This document shows, piece after piece, positions 43,623-54,048 of a stretch of DNA of 64,000 nucleotides. Numbering within the stretch: the stretch's first letter is position 1; each line of letters opens with the position of its first letter. The notes under the pieces are model-generated. The model saw only the letters and a program-made list of their open reading frames with translations, did no database searches and was not told where the DNA came from. The stretch is taken from the NCBI RefSeq assembly GCF_024166365.1, contig NC_064820.1, forward strand, positions 60,303,501 to 60,367,500, read 5' to 3'. Made by a program: the position numbers and the translations under genes. This DNA is from Elephas maximus indicus. Its lineage: Eukaryota; Chordata; Mammalia; Proboscidea; Elephantidae.

Positions 43623-44689
43623 TTAATTCTGAAGCATGGATCCCACAGTAGAGATCCTGATGCATTTGGTCTAGGGGTGGGGCCGGAGCATGGGTTTTAT
43701 TGAAAGTTCTGGGGGAGATGCCGGTGATGCTTGAGAAGGCTTGCGAAGTACCATTCTAGGTAGACCAGGACACATGGGTGCTGGTTCTCCCGCATTCCTT
43801 CCCCACTGATTTCTCCCAAAATTCCACTCAGAAACCCCAGCACACAAACTCAGATACCACAGGAGAGGCAAAAAAAGCAAATTTTGTCTCTTCCTCCTCA
43901 GGCGGCCATCACAACCAGGAATGCAGCACTTATCCTTTGTCCCCAGGAGATTCACAGACCAAGGGCAGCAGGCATAGGGTTGAATCAGCAATTCTCCTGA
44001 AGCAGGCCGTGGGTATTAGTGAGTTTCTTTTTTATTTGGCATTTATAGTATTCTCAGGCACTTCTCAACTCTTATAATTATAACCCAGATCTCACTCAGC
44101 CTCCTTCAGTGAGATTTAAAAGCTAAGAGCTCTCTTGAAGCAGCCAACTATTAAAACTTCATGGCCTTTTACAAAATATAGGTTGACAGGAGGTATTATG
44201 AAACACTGACTGGTATAATTAAAATTACACTGCAATTGTCAACACCCGTGAGTCGAGTACACCGCGTGAAGTGGTAGCATGATCGTACAGTCTGTTCCCT
44301 AGCTGGCTAACCCAGGCTTCTGGCTTTCCTAATCAGGCTCCAAAGCCTGAGGGCTTTACCACCACCTATGAGCTCCAAATGCTGGCCACTCAACCAGAAA
44401 CTGGGTCAACCCTGATCCTGCTAGTGGCTTCTGCCCTAATCTTTCTACAGATAGGAACGTTGGTCTTCTTCTCGTCCTTCCTGGGGAAACAGCTTTGAGC
44501 AGGGTGCCCCATTTCTCCTTTATGACTTCAGCCACACTGATAAAAACAAGTATTGTTTTGTGACTTGGTTGGTGACTTTCAAATGGCTACCTAAGTGTCT
44601 GAGATAAGTATGATTGTGGGCAGGTGGAATTCCTGAGAGTATCTTATCTCCTTGCTCCATTTATCATCAGAGGTCTGAAAGAAGGTGTT
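43623..44689. other. No recognised feature
   Basis: About 1.1 kb. ORFs of 106 (minus) and 99 (plus) codons overlap between 43671 and 44077 without domains. Confidence 0.5.
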
Positions 44690-45301
44690 TCAAATCTCTC
44701 AGTACTGCAAGCCAGCTTCAGCCACCCACTCTTGCCTCTGCTCCCTTGAAGATCACTAATCACAGCCTCACTGCTGAGTTCAATGGTCTTCCCTCAATCC
44801 TCACTCTGGTTAAGCTCTGTTTTCAGTTTCATACTGTTGACCTCTGCTCTGACTATAAAGTCCAACTTCCATTACCAGGGCCTACATCATCTGGCCTCTG
44901 CCTACCCTTCTGGTTTTGTCTCCTGACTCCTTCCTCCTCGGTCTCCATGCTCCAGGCACCCCGGTCTACATGCCAAGCTCTTTCCTGTCTCAGTCTCTTA
45001 GCCATGCTCTTCCCTCTGCGAAAATTCTCTTCTCTCTGCTCTTACTAGGCTAGGTTCTTCTCATTTGCATATCTCAGCTGAAATGACACTTGTTGAGAGG
45101 GGTCTTCCTGGCCAAACCTGTCCAAAAAGAAGGGCCACACACTCTTAATATCCTTTATCACAGAATCTAGCTTATTTCCGTCATAGCTTTGATCGTTATT
45201 TATAATTATTTATTAGTTTCTTTGCCTTTTTTTTTCCAGTTGCCGTGGCAGATCCATGTGTTGCAGAGTAGAAATGCACTTTATAGGGTTTTCAGGTCTG
45301 T

Positions 45302-46034
45302 AAAAATTATGGATAGCATTGCAAAGAATGAGAATTCCAGAACACTTAATTGTGCTCATGCACAACCTGTACATAGACCAAGAGGCAGTCATTCAAACAG
45401 AACAAGGGAATACTGCATCAGGAAAGTGTGCGTTAGAGTTGTAACCTTTCACCATAGTTATTCAATCTCTATGCTGAGCAAAAAAGCTGAGAAGCTGGTC
45501 TATAAGAAGAAGGATGTGACATCAGGATTGGTGGAAAACTCATTAACAAAGTGGGAAATGCAGATGACACAACCTTATTTGTTGAAAGTGAAAAGGACTT
45601 GAAGTACTTACTGAAGAAGACCAAAAACTACAGACTTCAGTATGGATTACACCTCAACATAAAGAAAACAAAAATCCTCACAACTGGGCCAATAAGGAAC
45701 ATCATGAAAAATGAAGAAAAGATTGAAGTTGTCCAGGATTTCATTTTACTTGAATCCATAATCAACTCCCATGGAAGCAGTAGTCAAGAAATCAACCGAT
45801 GTATTACATTGGACAAATCTGCTGCAAAAGACCTCTTTAAAGTGTTGAAAAGCAAACACGTTGCTTTGAGGCCTAAGGTGCTCCTGACCCAAGCCATGAT
45901 ACTTTCAATCACCTCATATGCATGAGAAAACTGGACAATGAATAAGGAAGACCAAAGAAGAATTGACACCTGTTGTACGTAGGGTCACTATGAGTCAGAA
46001 CCAACTTGATTACACCTAACAACAACAACAGCAT
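45302..46034 (+). mobile_element. RTE LINE inside an AfroSINE, internally deleted
   Basis: 5'-truncated RTE, starting just before the RT palm, running through the C-terminal region to about 45970. It then jumps directly to the 3' end (TGTTGTACGTAGGGTCACTA) with the CAACAACAACA tail. About 0.3 kb present in the 13.8-16.2 kb copy is missing at the jump. A short duplication GTCTGT (45296-45301 and 46035-46040) flanks it. Confidence 0.9.
45480..45925 (+). pseudogene. RTE reverse transcriptase palm/thumb remnant
   Basis: The frame at 45551-45925 opens with NADDTTLFVES, so the catalytic ADD box is intact here, unlike in the longer copy at 13.8 kb. LHLNIKKTKIL and SAAKDLFKVLKSKHVA follow. Upstream pieces (MLSKKAEKL, SGLVENSLTK) are in another frame. 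The fingers domain and the endonuclease are missing. Confidence 0.88.
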
Positions 46035-46682
46035 GTCTGTGACCTTCTAGAAGCAGATTGCCAGGCCTTTCTTCTGAAGTGCCACTGGGTGGGGTGGAAC
46101 TGCCAACCTTCCTGTTAGTAGCTGAGTGCTTAACCATCTGAGCCACCCAGGGACTCTATGCTTACTTGTTTATCTGCCTTTTTCACTGGACTGTGGGCTC
46201 TGTAAGGGTTAGGACCCATATCTCCCTTGTTCATCATTGAATCTGTAGCTGAATACATGGTCCTAATTGACTAACCAGCCCTGTATATCTTCTCCTCCCT
46301 TGGCTCTCAGGTATAATGGTGTAATCCTCAATGGCTAGCACATGCCTGGCACACAGATGACACTCAGTAAATGCTTTAAAAAAAAGAAAGAATGAGTGAG
46401 CTTCTGTATTCCCCCATCCACCCTGGGAGAAGTTCATATTTTCCAATACTAGGAAGAAGTACTTTCATCATCACCCCTAAATGCTATCATAGGATACCTC
46501 CAACCACTATTGCCCACCTGGAAGCCTTGTGCAGGGACCAGGCAACAGAAGTCTCCTGTTCCACAGGAAAAGCCTACCTCAACCTAGAGTTCATGCGTGG
46601 GTTAGTAGAAAGGGAAAAGGCTTTCAGATCAAAGAGATGTAGTGTTGCATCCCTGCTCTGTGACCTTAGACCTACACTGTTC

Positions 46683-47143
46683 AATATGGTAGTCACTAGC
46701 CACATGTGTCAATTTAAATCTAAATGAATTAAAATTAAATACAGCAAAATATTTAGTTCCTCAGTAGCATTAAAACAAACAAATAAAAAAAAAATAGTTC
46801 CTGTTGAGTTAACTTCAACTCATGGAAACTCCATATGTAGAACTGTCCTTCATAGGGTTTTCTTTTTTTTTTATTATGGAGATCATAGGGTTTTCAATGA
46901 CTGATTGTTTGGAAGTAGATTGCCAGGCCTTTCTTCTGAGGCACCTCTGGGTAGACTTAAACCTCCAACCTTTTGGTTTTCAGCCAAATGCATCAACCAT
47001 TTGAACTATCCAAGGATTCCTTAATAGCACTAGTCACATTTTAAGAAATCAATAGCAACATGAGGCTAGTGGTTGCCACATTGAACAATACAGATATAGA
47101 ACATTTCCAACATTGCAGAAAGCTCTACTGGGTAACACTGCTG
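46683..47143 (+). mobile_element. hAT-Charlie-class MITE, split by an AfroSINE
   Basis: CACTGTTCAATATGGTAGTC, ACTAGCCACATGTGTCAATT and, after the AfroSINE, GGCTAGTGGTTGCCACATTG, GATATAGAACATTTCCAACA and AAAGCTCTACTGGGTAACAC. This is the well-known palindromic 'CACTGTCCAATATGGTAGCC' mammalian DNA-transposon family. I leave the exact MER name open. It has no coding capacity. Confidence 0.82.
46786..47022 (-). repeat. AfroSINE, inverted, innermost of a three-layer nest
   Basis: A-rich tail first, then GAGTTAACTTCAACTCATGG, a T-run with a local duplication of CATAGGGTTTTC, GGAAGTAGATTGCCAGGCCT, and the head at GAACTATCCAAGGATTCC. Its ends lie near a weak direct repeat (TAGCATTA on the left, TAGCACTA on the right). 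Confidence 0.87.
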
Positions 47144-47260
47144 TAGACAAATCACTTAACCTCTTTGGAGTCTCCATTTGCCTCCATCTGTAAAAAAGGA
47201 AGCAGTTGGACTAAATAGTACCTAAGGCCTTTCCTCCTCTGAAAATTTAGGTAAGTCTAG

Positions 47261-47590
47261 AATCTGTACCTGTTTGACTTTGAAGCTCTAGAATGTACCT
47301 GATTCACTAGTGATTAGAACAGAAAATGGTCTGAGAATAAAGACACCAGAAATTTTGCCACCCAACAAACTCAGGGCAAGATTTGGCTTTGGCACAGGGC
47401 TTTATAGGCCCCTTGCTCCCGTAGCAATACTTCACTGCCAAACCCTTCCAGCCTCAAAAAATATATTCAGCTCTTTGCACCTGCTCTCTGCTAGGGGTCA
47501 CTTGGTTAATCTGATCAGCTAAATGCCATTGCATTTTAGCATTGACATCTAAAGGGTCTGAAGTCATGGCTCAGCATGCTGCAGGGTGAG
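47261..47590. other. No recognised feature
   Basis: Unassigned 330 bp between two MIRs. Confidence 0.5.
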
Positions 47591-47721
47591 AGCATAGACC
47601 AGGATTTAGCAGAGCTCAGAGCTTACCCTTGATCTGTCACTAATTGTCTGTGTAACCTTGGGCAAGTCACCCAATGGGCACAATTCCCTCATGTAAAATT
47701 ATGTAAGTCTACTGACTCCTC

Positions 47722-47866
47722 CGAAGACCTGGTAGAGCAGTGGTTAAGAGCTATTGCTGCTAACCAAAAGGTTAGCAGTTCGAATCCACCAGTCACTCAC
47801 TTCTTGGAAACCCTATAGGGCAGTTCTACTCTGCCGGATAGGGTTACTATGAATCGAGTATGGTAC
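47722..47866 (+). repeat. AfroSINE, first of a tandem pair
   Basis: GAAGACCTGGTAGAGCAGTG head, AGCAGTTCGAATCCACCAGT B box, end GGGTTACTATGAATCGAGTA. It lacks the usual G/T-rich tail. Confidence 0.9.
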
Positions 47867-47872
47867 AGGCAT

Positions 47873-48020
47873 GGTATGGACTCCTGTGGCATAGTGGTTT
47901 AAAGTTCAGCTACTAACCACATTGTTGGAAGATCGAATCCACCAGCTGCTCCCTGGAAGCCCTATGGGACAGTTCTACTCTGTCCTATAGGGTTGCTGTG
48001 AGTTGGATGGGTTTTGTTTT
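47873..48020 (+). repeat. AfroSINE, second of a tandem pair
   Basis: ATGGACTCCTGTGGCATAGT head, GATCGAATCCACCAGCTGCT, end GGGTTGCTGTGAGTTGGATG and tail TTTTGTTTTGCTTC. Confidence 0.92.
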
Positions 48021-48072
48021 GCTTCTTTGTGGACCCTAAGGACCTCCCCAACTCTAAGATCCTAGGACTGTA

Positions 48073-48925
48073 GTATTAGATTTTCCAAACCAACAACAGG
48101 CCTGTGGGGACATTGCATTTGGGGATAGAAGAAGGAGAAGTTTGCAGCGGCCATAGGAGGGATTAGCAAGACTGTCCCTGGAGAGATGGGGAAGGTCTCC
48201 TGGACTAAGGACAGCCCTGCTTTCAATGCCTTAGGCTGGTAGAACAGAACAAGCCGGACTTGTTCCTGATCGATCTCCTGCCTAGGGATGAGTTGTACCA
48301 CAGAAAAGGCATGTCTGGGCACCTGCCTGCCATGCCTGGTTAATGAAACTCCTTATATGGAACTTGTTTTCTGACAGGTGATATGTTCCTGGACACGAAG
48401 CTTGTTTTAAGTCAGTTCTTCAGGTGATATTCAGAGAATGTTTGTTTTTTGATTTCGCAAAATATTGTCTCAAGGGTAACAGCCGTTTCACTGGAAGTTT
48501 CCTTCTGGGTATGTCCAACTGCCACAGCTCCTATCACCAGGAGTCAATCAGATTCAGAGCCCCAAACTAGGAACATACAGTCCACTTCCCCTTGCCACAA
48601 ATAGTTTCCTGTTCTCCAAGAAGCAGGCACTATGTGGGCAGGAATGCAAACAGCTGAAGCCCTTCCATAGCCAATGGCTTTGCTTTCCACCCACATCAGG
48701 GTTGTGAAGTGACATGGAGCTTTGCACATGGTCTTCCCTCTCTCATCTCCCCGTTCTCATGGCTCACGGACAACTACAATGACTAGAGTCTTGGCATGTC
48801 CATGCTGGGCTGGGCAAGGACAAGGATGGAACTATCTCTTTCCCGGTAGGGGAACTGGGGTCAGCATGGCACTACATAGTGAAAGGAGCTCACTCTGCTC
48901 ACAGACCAAATACGGCCCTTCATCA
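48073..48925. other. No recognised feature
   Basis: About 850 bp. ORFs of 82 and 86 codons have no domain. No repeat named. Confidence 0.5.
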
Positions 48926-48927
48926 GC

Positions 48928-49025
48928 CTGCATTTCAGTGTGGAAACATCAGCCCTGTCAACCTGCATGAGACTTCTTACACAGAGGAGGTGGTGTGCCG
49001 TCCAAGTCCACTCAAATACACTTCC
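48928..49025 (+). repeat. Short local duplication, copy 1
   Basis: GAAACATCAGCCCTGTCAAC, CTTCTTACACAGAGGAGGTG and CCAAGTCCACTC match the segment at 50163-50250 in order and spacing (about 80% by eye). The encoded peptide here is open (NISPVNLHETSYTEEVVC). Whether it is an exon relic or an unnamed repeat is unclear. Confidence 0.6.
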
Positions 49026-49124
49026 ACCCCTGAAAGGATACCAGCCTATCAATCTCAGGTCTAAGATTCCCAGCTCTAGGCAATAGAGACTGAACCCTGC
49101 TTTCCTGGCCCTGGAGTTTCCCAA

Positions 49125-49325
49125 TACCATGCATGAATGCCAGCTATGTGGCAGGTGCCTTACTAAATGCTTTGTGTACATTGTCTTTAAACATGTAACC
49201 TCTCTGCAAGGTAAGCATTATCTTCTTACTTTATAAATGTGAAGAGTAAGGGCAATGACTTAACCAACGACACCCAAACAGATAAGTGGCTGGGCTCAGA
49301 ATGGAACTAGTTCTGTGAGGCTTCA
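49125..49325 (+). repeat. MIR
   Basis: TGGCAGGTGCCTTACTAAAT, ACTTTATAAATGTGAAGAGT and GTGGCTGGGCTCAGAATGGA are MIR landmarks. Confidence 0.8.
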
Positions 49326-49419
49326 GTACCCATGCTCTTGTTCCCAAAAGACTGGAGGCCCCCTAAGAGTGAATGAATTAAGCCATTGGGAAGTTTGAGG
49401 AAAGCGGGAGAATAGGGAA

Positions 49420-49905
49420 TGTATTAGTTACTTGTTGCTGCTCTAACAAATTACCACAAACTTTCTGGCTTAAAACAACACAAATTTATTCTCACAGTTC
49501 GGAAGGCCAGAAGTCTGAAGCTAGGTTCACTGAGCTAAAGTCAAGGTTCACTAGGGCTGGGTCCTTCTGGAAGTGCTAGGAGAGAATCTATTTCCTGATC
49601 TTTTCTAGTTTCTGGAGGCTGCCTGCATTCTTTGGCTCACAGCCCTTTCCTCACATCACTCCAGCCTTTTGCTTCCATCCTCCACATCTCCTACTTCCTC
49701 CTTTGACCTTCTTGCTTCCATTTTATAAGGATTCTTGTGATCACATTTAGGTCCCACCTGGATAATTCAAGATAACCTCCCCATTTCAAGATACTTAACT
49801 TAATCACATCTGCAAAGTCCCTTTTGCTATATAAGATAACATAGTCACTGGTTTCAGGGAATCAGGACATGGACACCTTTGTGGGGGGTGGTGATTATTC
49901 AGTCA
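49420..49905 (-). repeat. MLT1-type LTR, inverted, near complete
   Basis: GTATTAGTTACTTGTTGCTG, CTAACAAATTACCACAAACT, AAATTTATTCTCACAGTTCG, TGGATAATTCAAGATAACCT and GGACATGGACACCTTTG follow the inverted MLT1 order closely. Confidence 0.87.
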
Positions 49906-51484
49906 TTTTCTTTGAGAACTAGGAATAATTGTTGGAAATAGGCCTGGGTTTCCTCTTCCATCTCTAATCAGCCCATTTCTCTTCTTCCTGAGTGGGAAAC
50001 AGATCTGCAGCGGTCCCAGGTCACGAGGATATAAGAGGAGAAGATCCCCAGCACAGAGGCTCTAGGCACATGCACCCAGCACTTCCTCACTCCTGTGCGC
50101 TCGTCCTGCAGGAGCAGTGGCGGGAGAATGAGAGGTCTGCGTTATCAAACAGCTGGTGGCCTGAGTGTTGAAACATCAGTTCTGCCGATCTGGACGAGGC
50201 TTCCTACACAGAAGAGGCAGTGCGACCTCCAAGTCCACTCCCACCCCATCCCATCCCCCATTGTTGCCAGAAAAACAAGCACCTGTTTACTTTAACCAGC
50301 AACACACTGCACTTGGAAACTGCCCAGTGTCCTTCTGCAGTCTACTCAAGGCCCTCTAAGATGAGCATCCTGCCCAGATTTCCCACCTCAACTCATACCA
50401 CTGTCCTCTCCATGCACTGGGTTCCAGCCATACTGGCTTGGTTATCAAAAGGGAATCTCACAATTTTAGCAGAACCAGTCATAATTTTTTCTGGTACTGC
50501 TTGCTGATAGGCCTGTATGCAGTAGCTTAATTAGTCAACTCATTTTGGAGTCCCGGTTTCCACAATGCTAGGCTTTCTTGGAAAACAGAAAGGCTATTTT
50601 AGTATCTCAGCCACCTAAAGGAATCTTTCTTTTAAAAAACCATAAAGGTAAGCTAGTGATTTTTGGTCCCCCAGGTTGCAGCTAGAAAATGGCTTCTTCC
50701 TTTGTATATTTTGCAAAAATGCTTCTGCACCATTATCCAAAAACAATGTGGTGAGAAGTGAGAGACAGCTTCAGAAAGAGAAAGTCAAACAACTTTTAAA
50801 TAACAGCCCCAAGACTAGTATTCCTTCCTCTATGTGTCTGTGTCTTTGGGGGATTGAAGATAAACTGAGAAGGTACCTTGTAAAAGGAGAAATCAAACAG
50901 AGAGGACTGTAAAATGATAAGTAGCATGAATTGGCTGCTGTTGATTGGATACAAAATTGGCCACAATTAAAAAAGAAAGAAAGAAAAATTCACCACAGCA
51001 TTCTGGGTGGCTGAGGGAGGTAAAAATCAGAGGGTAAGAACTTCTGGGGAATCCCAGCCTACTTGATCTACTGCTTTCTCCCCACAATATGCCCCTTGCA
51101 CCCTCATTTTCTTTATTGCAATTTACCAGCCACTCCCTCTAACTCCACACTCCAGCCCAGAGGTTAGAAGACAGCTGAAGCCACTGGGAGAGGAGGAGGG
51201 GGAGAAGGATTCCAGAAACCACCTCAGCTCTGTGCTCCATCCGCCCTCACAGCTCTTCTCCAAGTGACTGATTAATTTTGTCCAGGTAGTCCCTGGAAAT
51301 CTGGAAGCTGGAGGACAGAAACCGAGACATCTCTTCCAGGGTTTTCTAGAGGGCGGTCTTCCTAAAATATTTGCAGGGGCACCAGAATATAAACTTTTAA
51401 ACTGAGAGTCAGCAGCCAACTGTTTTGTATGTATGGCTTGTGTGTGTATATTTGCTTGTTTCCAAGGTACCAGATTGTAGAGGG
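49906..51484. other. Mostly unrecognised sequence
   Basis: Contains copy 2 of the local duplication (50163-50250) and an (A/G)-rich stretch near 50968-50990. ORFs of 95-98 codons (50220-50507 plus, 51123-51419 minus) lack domains. Confidence 0.45.
50163..50255 (+). repeat. Short local duplication, copy 2
   Basis: GAAACATCAGTTCTGCCGAT, CTTCCTACACAGAAGAGGCA and CCTCCAAGTCCACTCCCACC mirror the segment at 48928-49025. In the matching frame the peptide reads NISSADLDEASYTEEAVRPP, with a stop just before it. Confidence 0.6.
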
Positions 51485-51690
51485 AAGTGTGGGTTCTTCT
51501 CTCCGACAGGCTCTAGCACCACGCCATCTCTGCCAGATCACTTAACCTTTCTGAGCCTTAGTTTTCTCATTTATAAAACAAGATAATAATAATACCTACC
51601 TTTCAGGGACTGCAAAGAGGACTAATTAAGATAACGTGTAATACAGAGTAGTTTCTCAATAAACTAGTTATCAATGAATTCACCCTGCCC
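51485..51690 (+). repeat. MIR
   Basis: CCAGATCACTTAACCTTTCT, GAGCCTTAGTTTTCTCATTT, AATAATAATACCTACCTTTC and GATAACGTGTAATACAGAGT; nearly complete. Confidence 0.87.
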
Positions 51691-52052
51691 ACCATCTTGA
51701 ACATAGTAATGTTCAATAGGTATTTGTTCAACAACTGAATGAAATATACATAAAATCAAGGTTGAACCAGAGCTCTAGAACCCAAGTCTTGGCTTCTACT
51801 CTCCCTTCTCAGCACAAATTTAATCTTCAGGACCCACATGCAATGTTCAAGGTGGTATGGGAACTGTGGATTAGCTGTAACTAATCACCAGCCCTCAGAG
51901 GATCCAGGAGCCCTTTTTCTGACCAGGTCACAGTCATTAATAGATTTCAAATAGCATTTTTAAAATAGCCCAGAATAGAAAATAGCAGTAGTAAGGTTAA
52001 GTATTATTTTGTAAAATTTTGTTTCCATTTTATTTATGTGTATTTGTGTGTA
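51691..52052. other. No recognised feature
   Basis: The A/T-rich stretch 51935-52052 and the similar stretch 52272-52345 on the far side of the next AfroSINE may be one old element. I cannot name it. Confidence 0.4.
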
Positions 52053-52271
52053 TAAGTTGCGGTCAAGTCGACTTCAATTCATGACGACCCCAACTCATGG
52101 TGACACCATGTGTGTCAGAGTAGAACTGTGCTTCACAGGGTTTTCAAAGGCTGATGTTTTAGAAGTAGGTTGCCAGGGCTTTCTTCTGTGGTACCTCTGG
52201 GTAGAATTGAACCTTCAACCTTTAGGTTAGCAACCAAGCATATTAACCATTTGCATCACCCAGGAGCTCCA
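52053..52271 (-). repeat. AfroSINE, long subtype, inverted
   Basis: GTTGCGGTCAAGTCGACTTC, a partly duplicated CAACTCATGGTGACACCATG, GAAGTAGGTTGCCAGGGCTT, head CCCAGGAGCTCC. GTGTATA occurs on both sides and may be the target-site duplication. Confidence 0.9.
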
Positions 52272-53025
52272 TTTTTAGTGTATACATAAGTATTGTATAT
52301 TGAGTTCAGTGTGCCATATATTTCCTGATGTGGGTTGTAATACAAAAACCTTGAAAGACGCTGTCCTTGCTATGAGGCTTCATAGCCTTTGCCCAATCTT
52401 CACAGAGCGATGGTTACTGTTGATTTTTCATTTTTATGACTTTTTTGGATTGTGTGTTTTAAAGGGAAGAAAATAGCAACACCATTAGAGAGTAACTATA
52501 AAACTTGGAGGTTGGAGAAGACTTATGTATGTACTCAAGCTGCCCGCCTGGGTCACCCTCATTGTTTCCTCAGGGAGCAGAGTTAATGGCACATTTCAAA
52601 CAATGGAACAGTTGAGTCATTGACGCCTGGGGAGTTGAGATCAGTGGGAATACATTAACGGTGACTTGCTGGTGCTGCCACTGCTATGCATATGGCGAAG
52701 GCTGAACTAAGAGAAAGATAACAGGACACAATGTCCTCTTACATTCCTTGCTTTGCAAATCACATTTCCAGTTCAGGAGCATCCACTTTGCACAAGGAGA
52801 GACTCAGAGCAAGAGAAAGAATCCTATGGGAAGCAAAGGAGCAAGTAAGTATCCTGGAATACCTCTCTCCTTTCAGGAAATTAATTCTTTCTTCTGATAA
52901 CAGCAGTTAGTATTCCTCATGGTATCTCAGTTCAGACATAAATATTCATGCTGGTTTGGATTAGACTGAGCCTAAGGGAAAGCAGAGAGAAATTACGAAG
53001 GGAGCCTTCTCAGGGTAAAGCAGCA
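52272..53025. other. No recognised feature
   Basis: About 750 bp. A good splice-donor-like CAAGTAAGTAT occurs near 52846, but no open exon is evident with it. Confidence 0.45.
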
Positions 53026-53029
53026 TGGT

Positions 53030-53165
53030 GTTGTGGAAAGAGCATTGGATCAGCAGTCAGAGGCCTGGAGTACAGAACCCATCTGGGCCACCTTAATACC
53101 CCATAACGTCTTTGGGCTTCAGCCTCCTCATCTCTGAAACGAGAAAGTTAGTGTAGGTCATGAGG
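53030..53165 (+). repeat. MIR 5' half
   Basis: CATGGTGTTGTGGAAAGAGC, ATTGGATCAGCAGTCAGAGG and CTTCAGCCTCCTCATCTCTG follow the MIR order. Confidence 0.75.
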
Positions 53166-53299
53166 CAGACAATGAAGGCATTATTTAAACTAAAAAAACT
53201 ATTCATTGAAAAATTTACATCAAGGCACAAAATAGAAAACGTATCAAGATGAGACACACTCTGACTGAACCAAAATGAAGTAATCTAGAAAACAAACAA

Positions 53300-53457
53300 A
53301 CAAAACAAAAACCCCATTGACATCAAGTCATTTTCGACTCATAGAAAACCCACAGGACAGAGTAGAACCACCCCATAGTGTTTTCAAGGAGCGGCTGGTG
53401 GATTTGAACTGCCGTACTTTGGGTTAGCAGCTGAATGTTTAACCATTGTGCCCATAT
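53300..53457 (-). repeat. AfroSINE, inverted
   Basis: A-rich tail with CAAAC repeats, GACATCAAGTCATTTTCGAC, AGGAGCGGCTGGTGGATTTG and GTTAGCAGCTGAATGTTTAA. The head is degraded at GTGCCCATATTCC. Confidence 0.88.
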
Positions 53458-53459
53458 TC

Positions 53460-54048
53460 CTCCCGTGGTAGGCAGAATTCTATGATAGCCCCCAAGATTC
53501 CTAGTTGCTAGGGTACACACACCCTCTCCCAATTATTCAATCAAACACTCATCTCGGTGTTCTGGAGATGTAAGATCCCAAACCTGTTGAACTTGAGATA
53601 TGAAAATTATTTAGGTAGACCTGACCTAATTACACGAGCTGTTTAAAAGCTAGAGTTTTCTCTGGCTGATGGCAAAGGGAAAGTCAGAAACTCGAAGCAC
53701 AAGAATGATTCAACATGTCATTGTTGGCTTGAGACAGGGGCCACGAGGCAAGGAATGTGAGCAGTCTGTAGGAACTGGGAGCAGCCCCATGCTGACAACC
53801 AACAGGGCAAAGGAAGCCTCAGTTCTACAGCTGCAACAAGAATGAGCTTGGAAGTGGACTTTCCCCCAGAGCTTCTAGATGAGAACTCAGTCTGGCCAGC
53901 ACCCTGATTTCAGCCTTGTGAGACCCTGAGCAGAGAACCCAGTCACGCCGTACCAGACTTCTGACCTACAGAACTGTGAGCTAATAAATGCGTGTTATTT
54001 TAAGCCACTAAGTTCATGGTACTTTTTTATACAGCAGTAGAAAACTAA
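53460..54048 (+). repeat. MaLR/MLT1-like LTR
   Basis: GTGGTAGGCAGAATTCTATG, GCCCCCAAGATTCCTAGTTG, then GAGCTTGGAAGTGGACTTTC, GAGACCCTGAGCAGAGAACC, CTACAGAACTGTGAGCTAAT with its AATAAA, and TTTAAGCCACTAAGTTCATG. The order is that of a common mammalian MaLR-type LTR. Subfamily not determined. Confidence 0.72.

Larger units (their letters stand above)
45229..46160 (-). repeat. AfroSINE (inverted) split by an RTE
   Basis: 3' half at 45229-45301 (GTTGCCGTGGCAGATCCATG, TTGCAGAGTAGAAATGCACT). 5' half at 46035-46160 (GAAGCAGATTGCCAGGCCTT, TTAGTAGCTGAGTGCTTAAC, CCAGGGACTC). The two halves join to one AfroSINE when the RTE is removed. Confidence 0.88.
44690..46390 (+). mobile_element. L2 LINE 3' end, split by AfroSINE and RTE
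   Basis: Left part (to about 45228): CCTACATCATCTGGCCTCTG, CATGCCAAGCTCTTTCCTGT, GAGAGGGGTCTTCCTGGCCA. Right part (46161-46390): ACTGGACTGTGGGCTCTGTA, then AGCACATGCCTGGCACACAG and ACTCAGTAAATGCTTTAAAA. These are the canonical L2 3' UTR landmarks. The 144-codon ORF at 44614-45048 sits in it and is not a host gene. Confidence 0.83.
46590..47260 (+). repeat. MIR split by a nested hAT element and AfroSINE
   Basis: Left part 46590-46682: GTAGAAAGGGAAAAGGCTTT, TGCATCCCTGCTCTGTGACC. Right part 47144-47260: GACAAATCACTTAACCTCTT, TTTGCCTCCATCTGTAAAAA, GGACTAAATAGTACCTAAGG. The two join at the expected MIR position (TGTGACC then CAAATCACTTAACC). Confidence 0.85.
47595..48072 (+). repeat. MIR split by two AfroSINEs in a row
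   Basis: Left part: TGATCTGTCACTAATTGTCT, GTGTAACCTTGGGCAAGTCA. Right part (48021-48072): TAAGGACCTCCCCAACTCTA, AGATCCTAGGACTGTAG. Two same-strand AfroSINEs fill 47722-48020. Confidence 0.8.

Noticed and set aside
44614-45048. 144-codon ORF as a candidate gene
   Set aside because: It lies largely within an L2 3' UTR on the same strand. L2 landmarks explain the sequence.
52750-52860. Possible exon ending at CAAGTAAGTAT
   Set aside because: The donor motif is good, but there is no acceptor or open frame of note upstream. A single splice-like motif is expected by chance.
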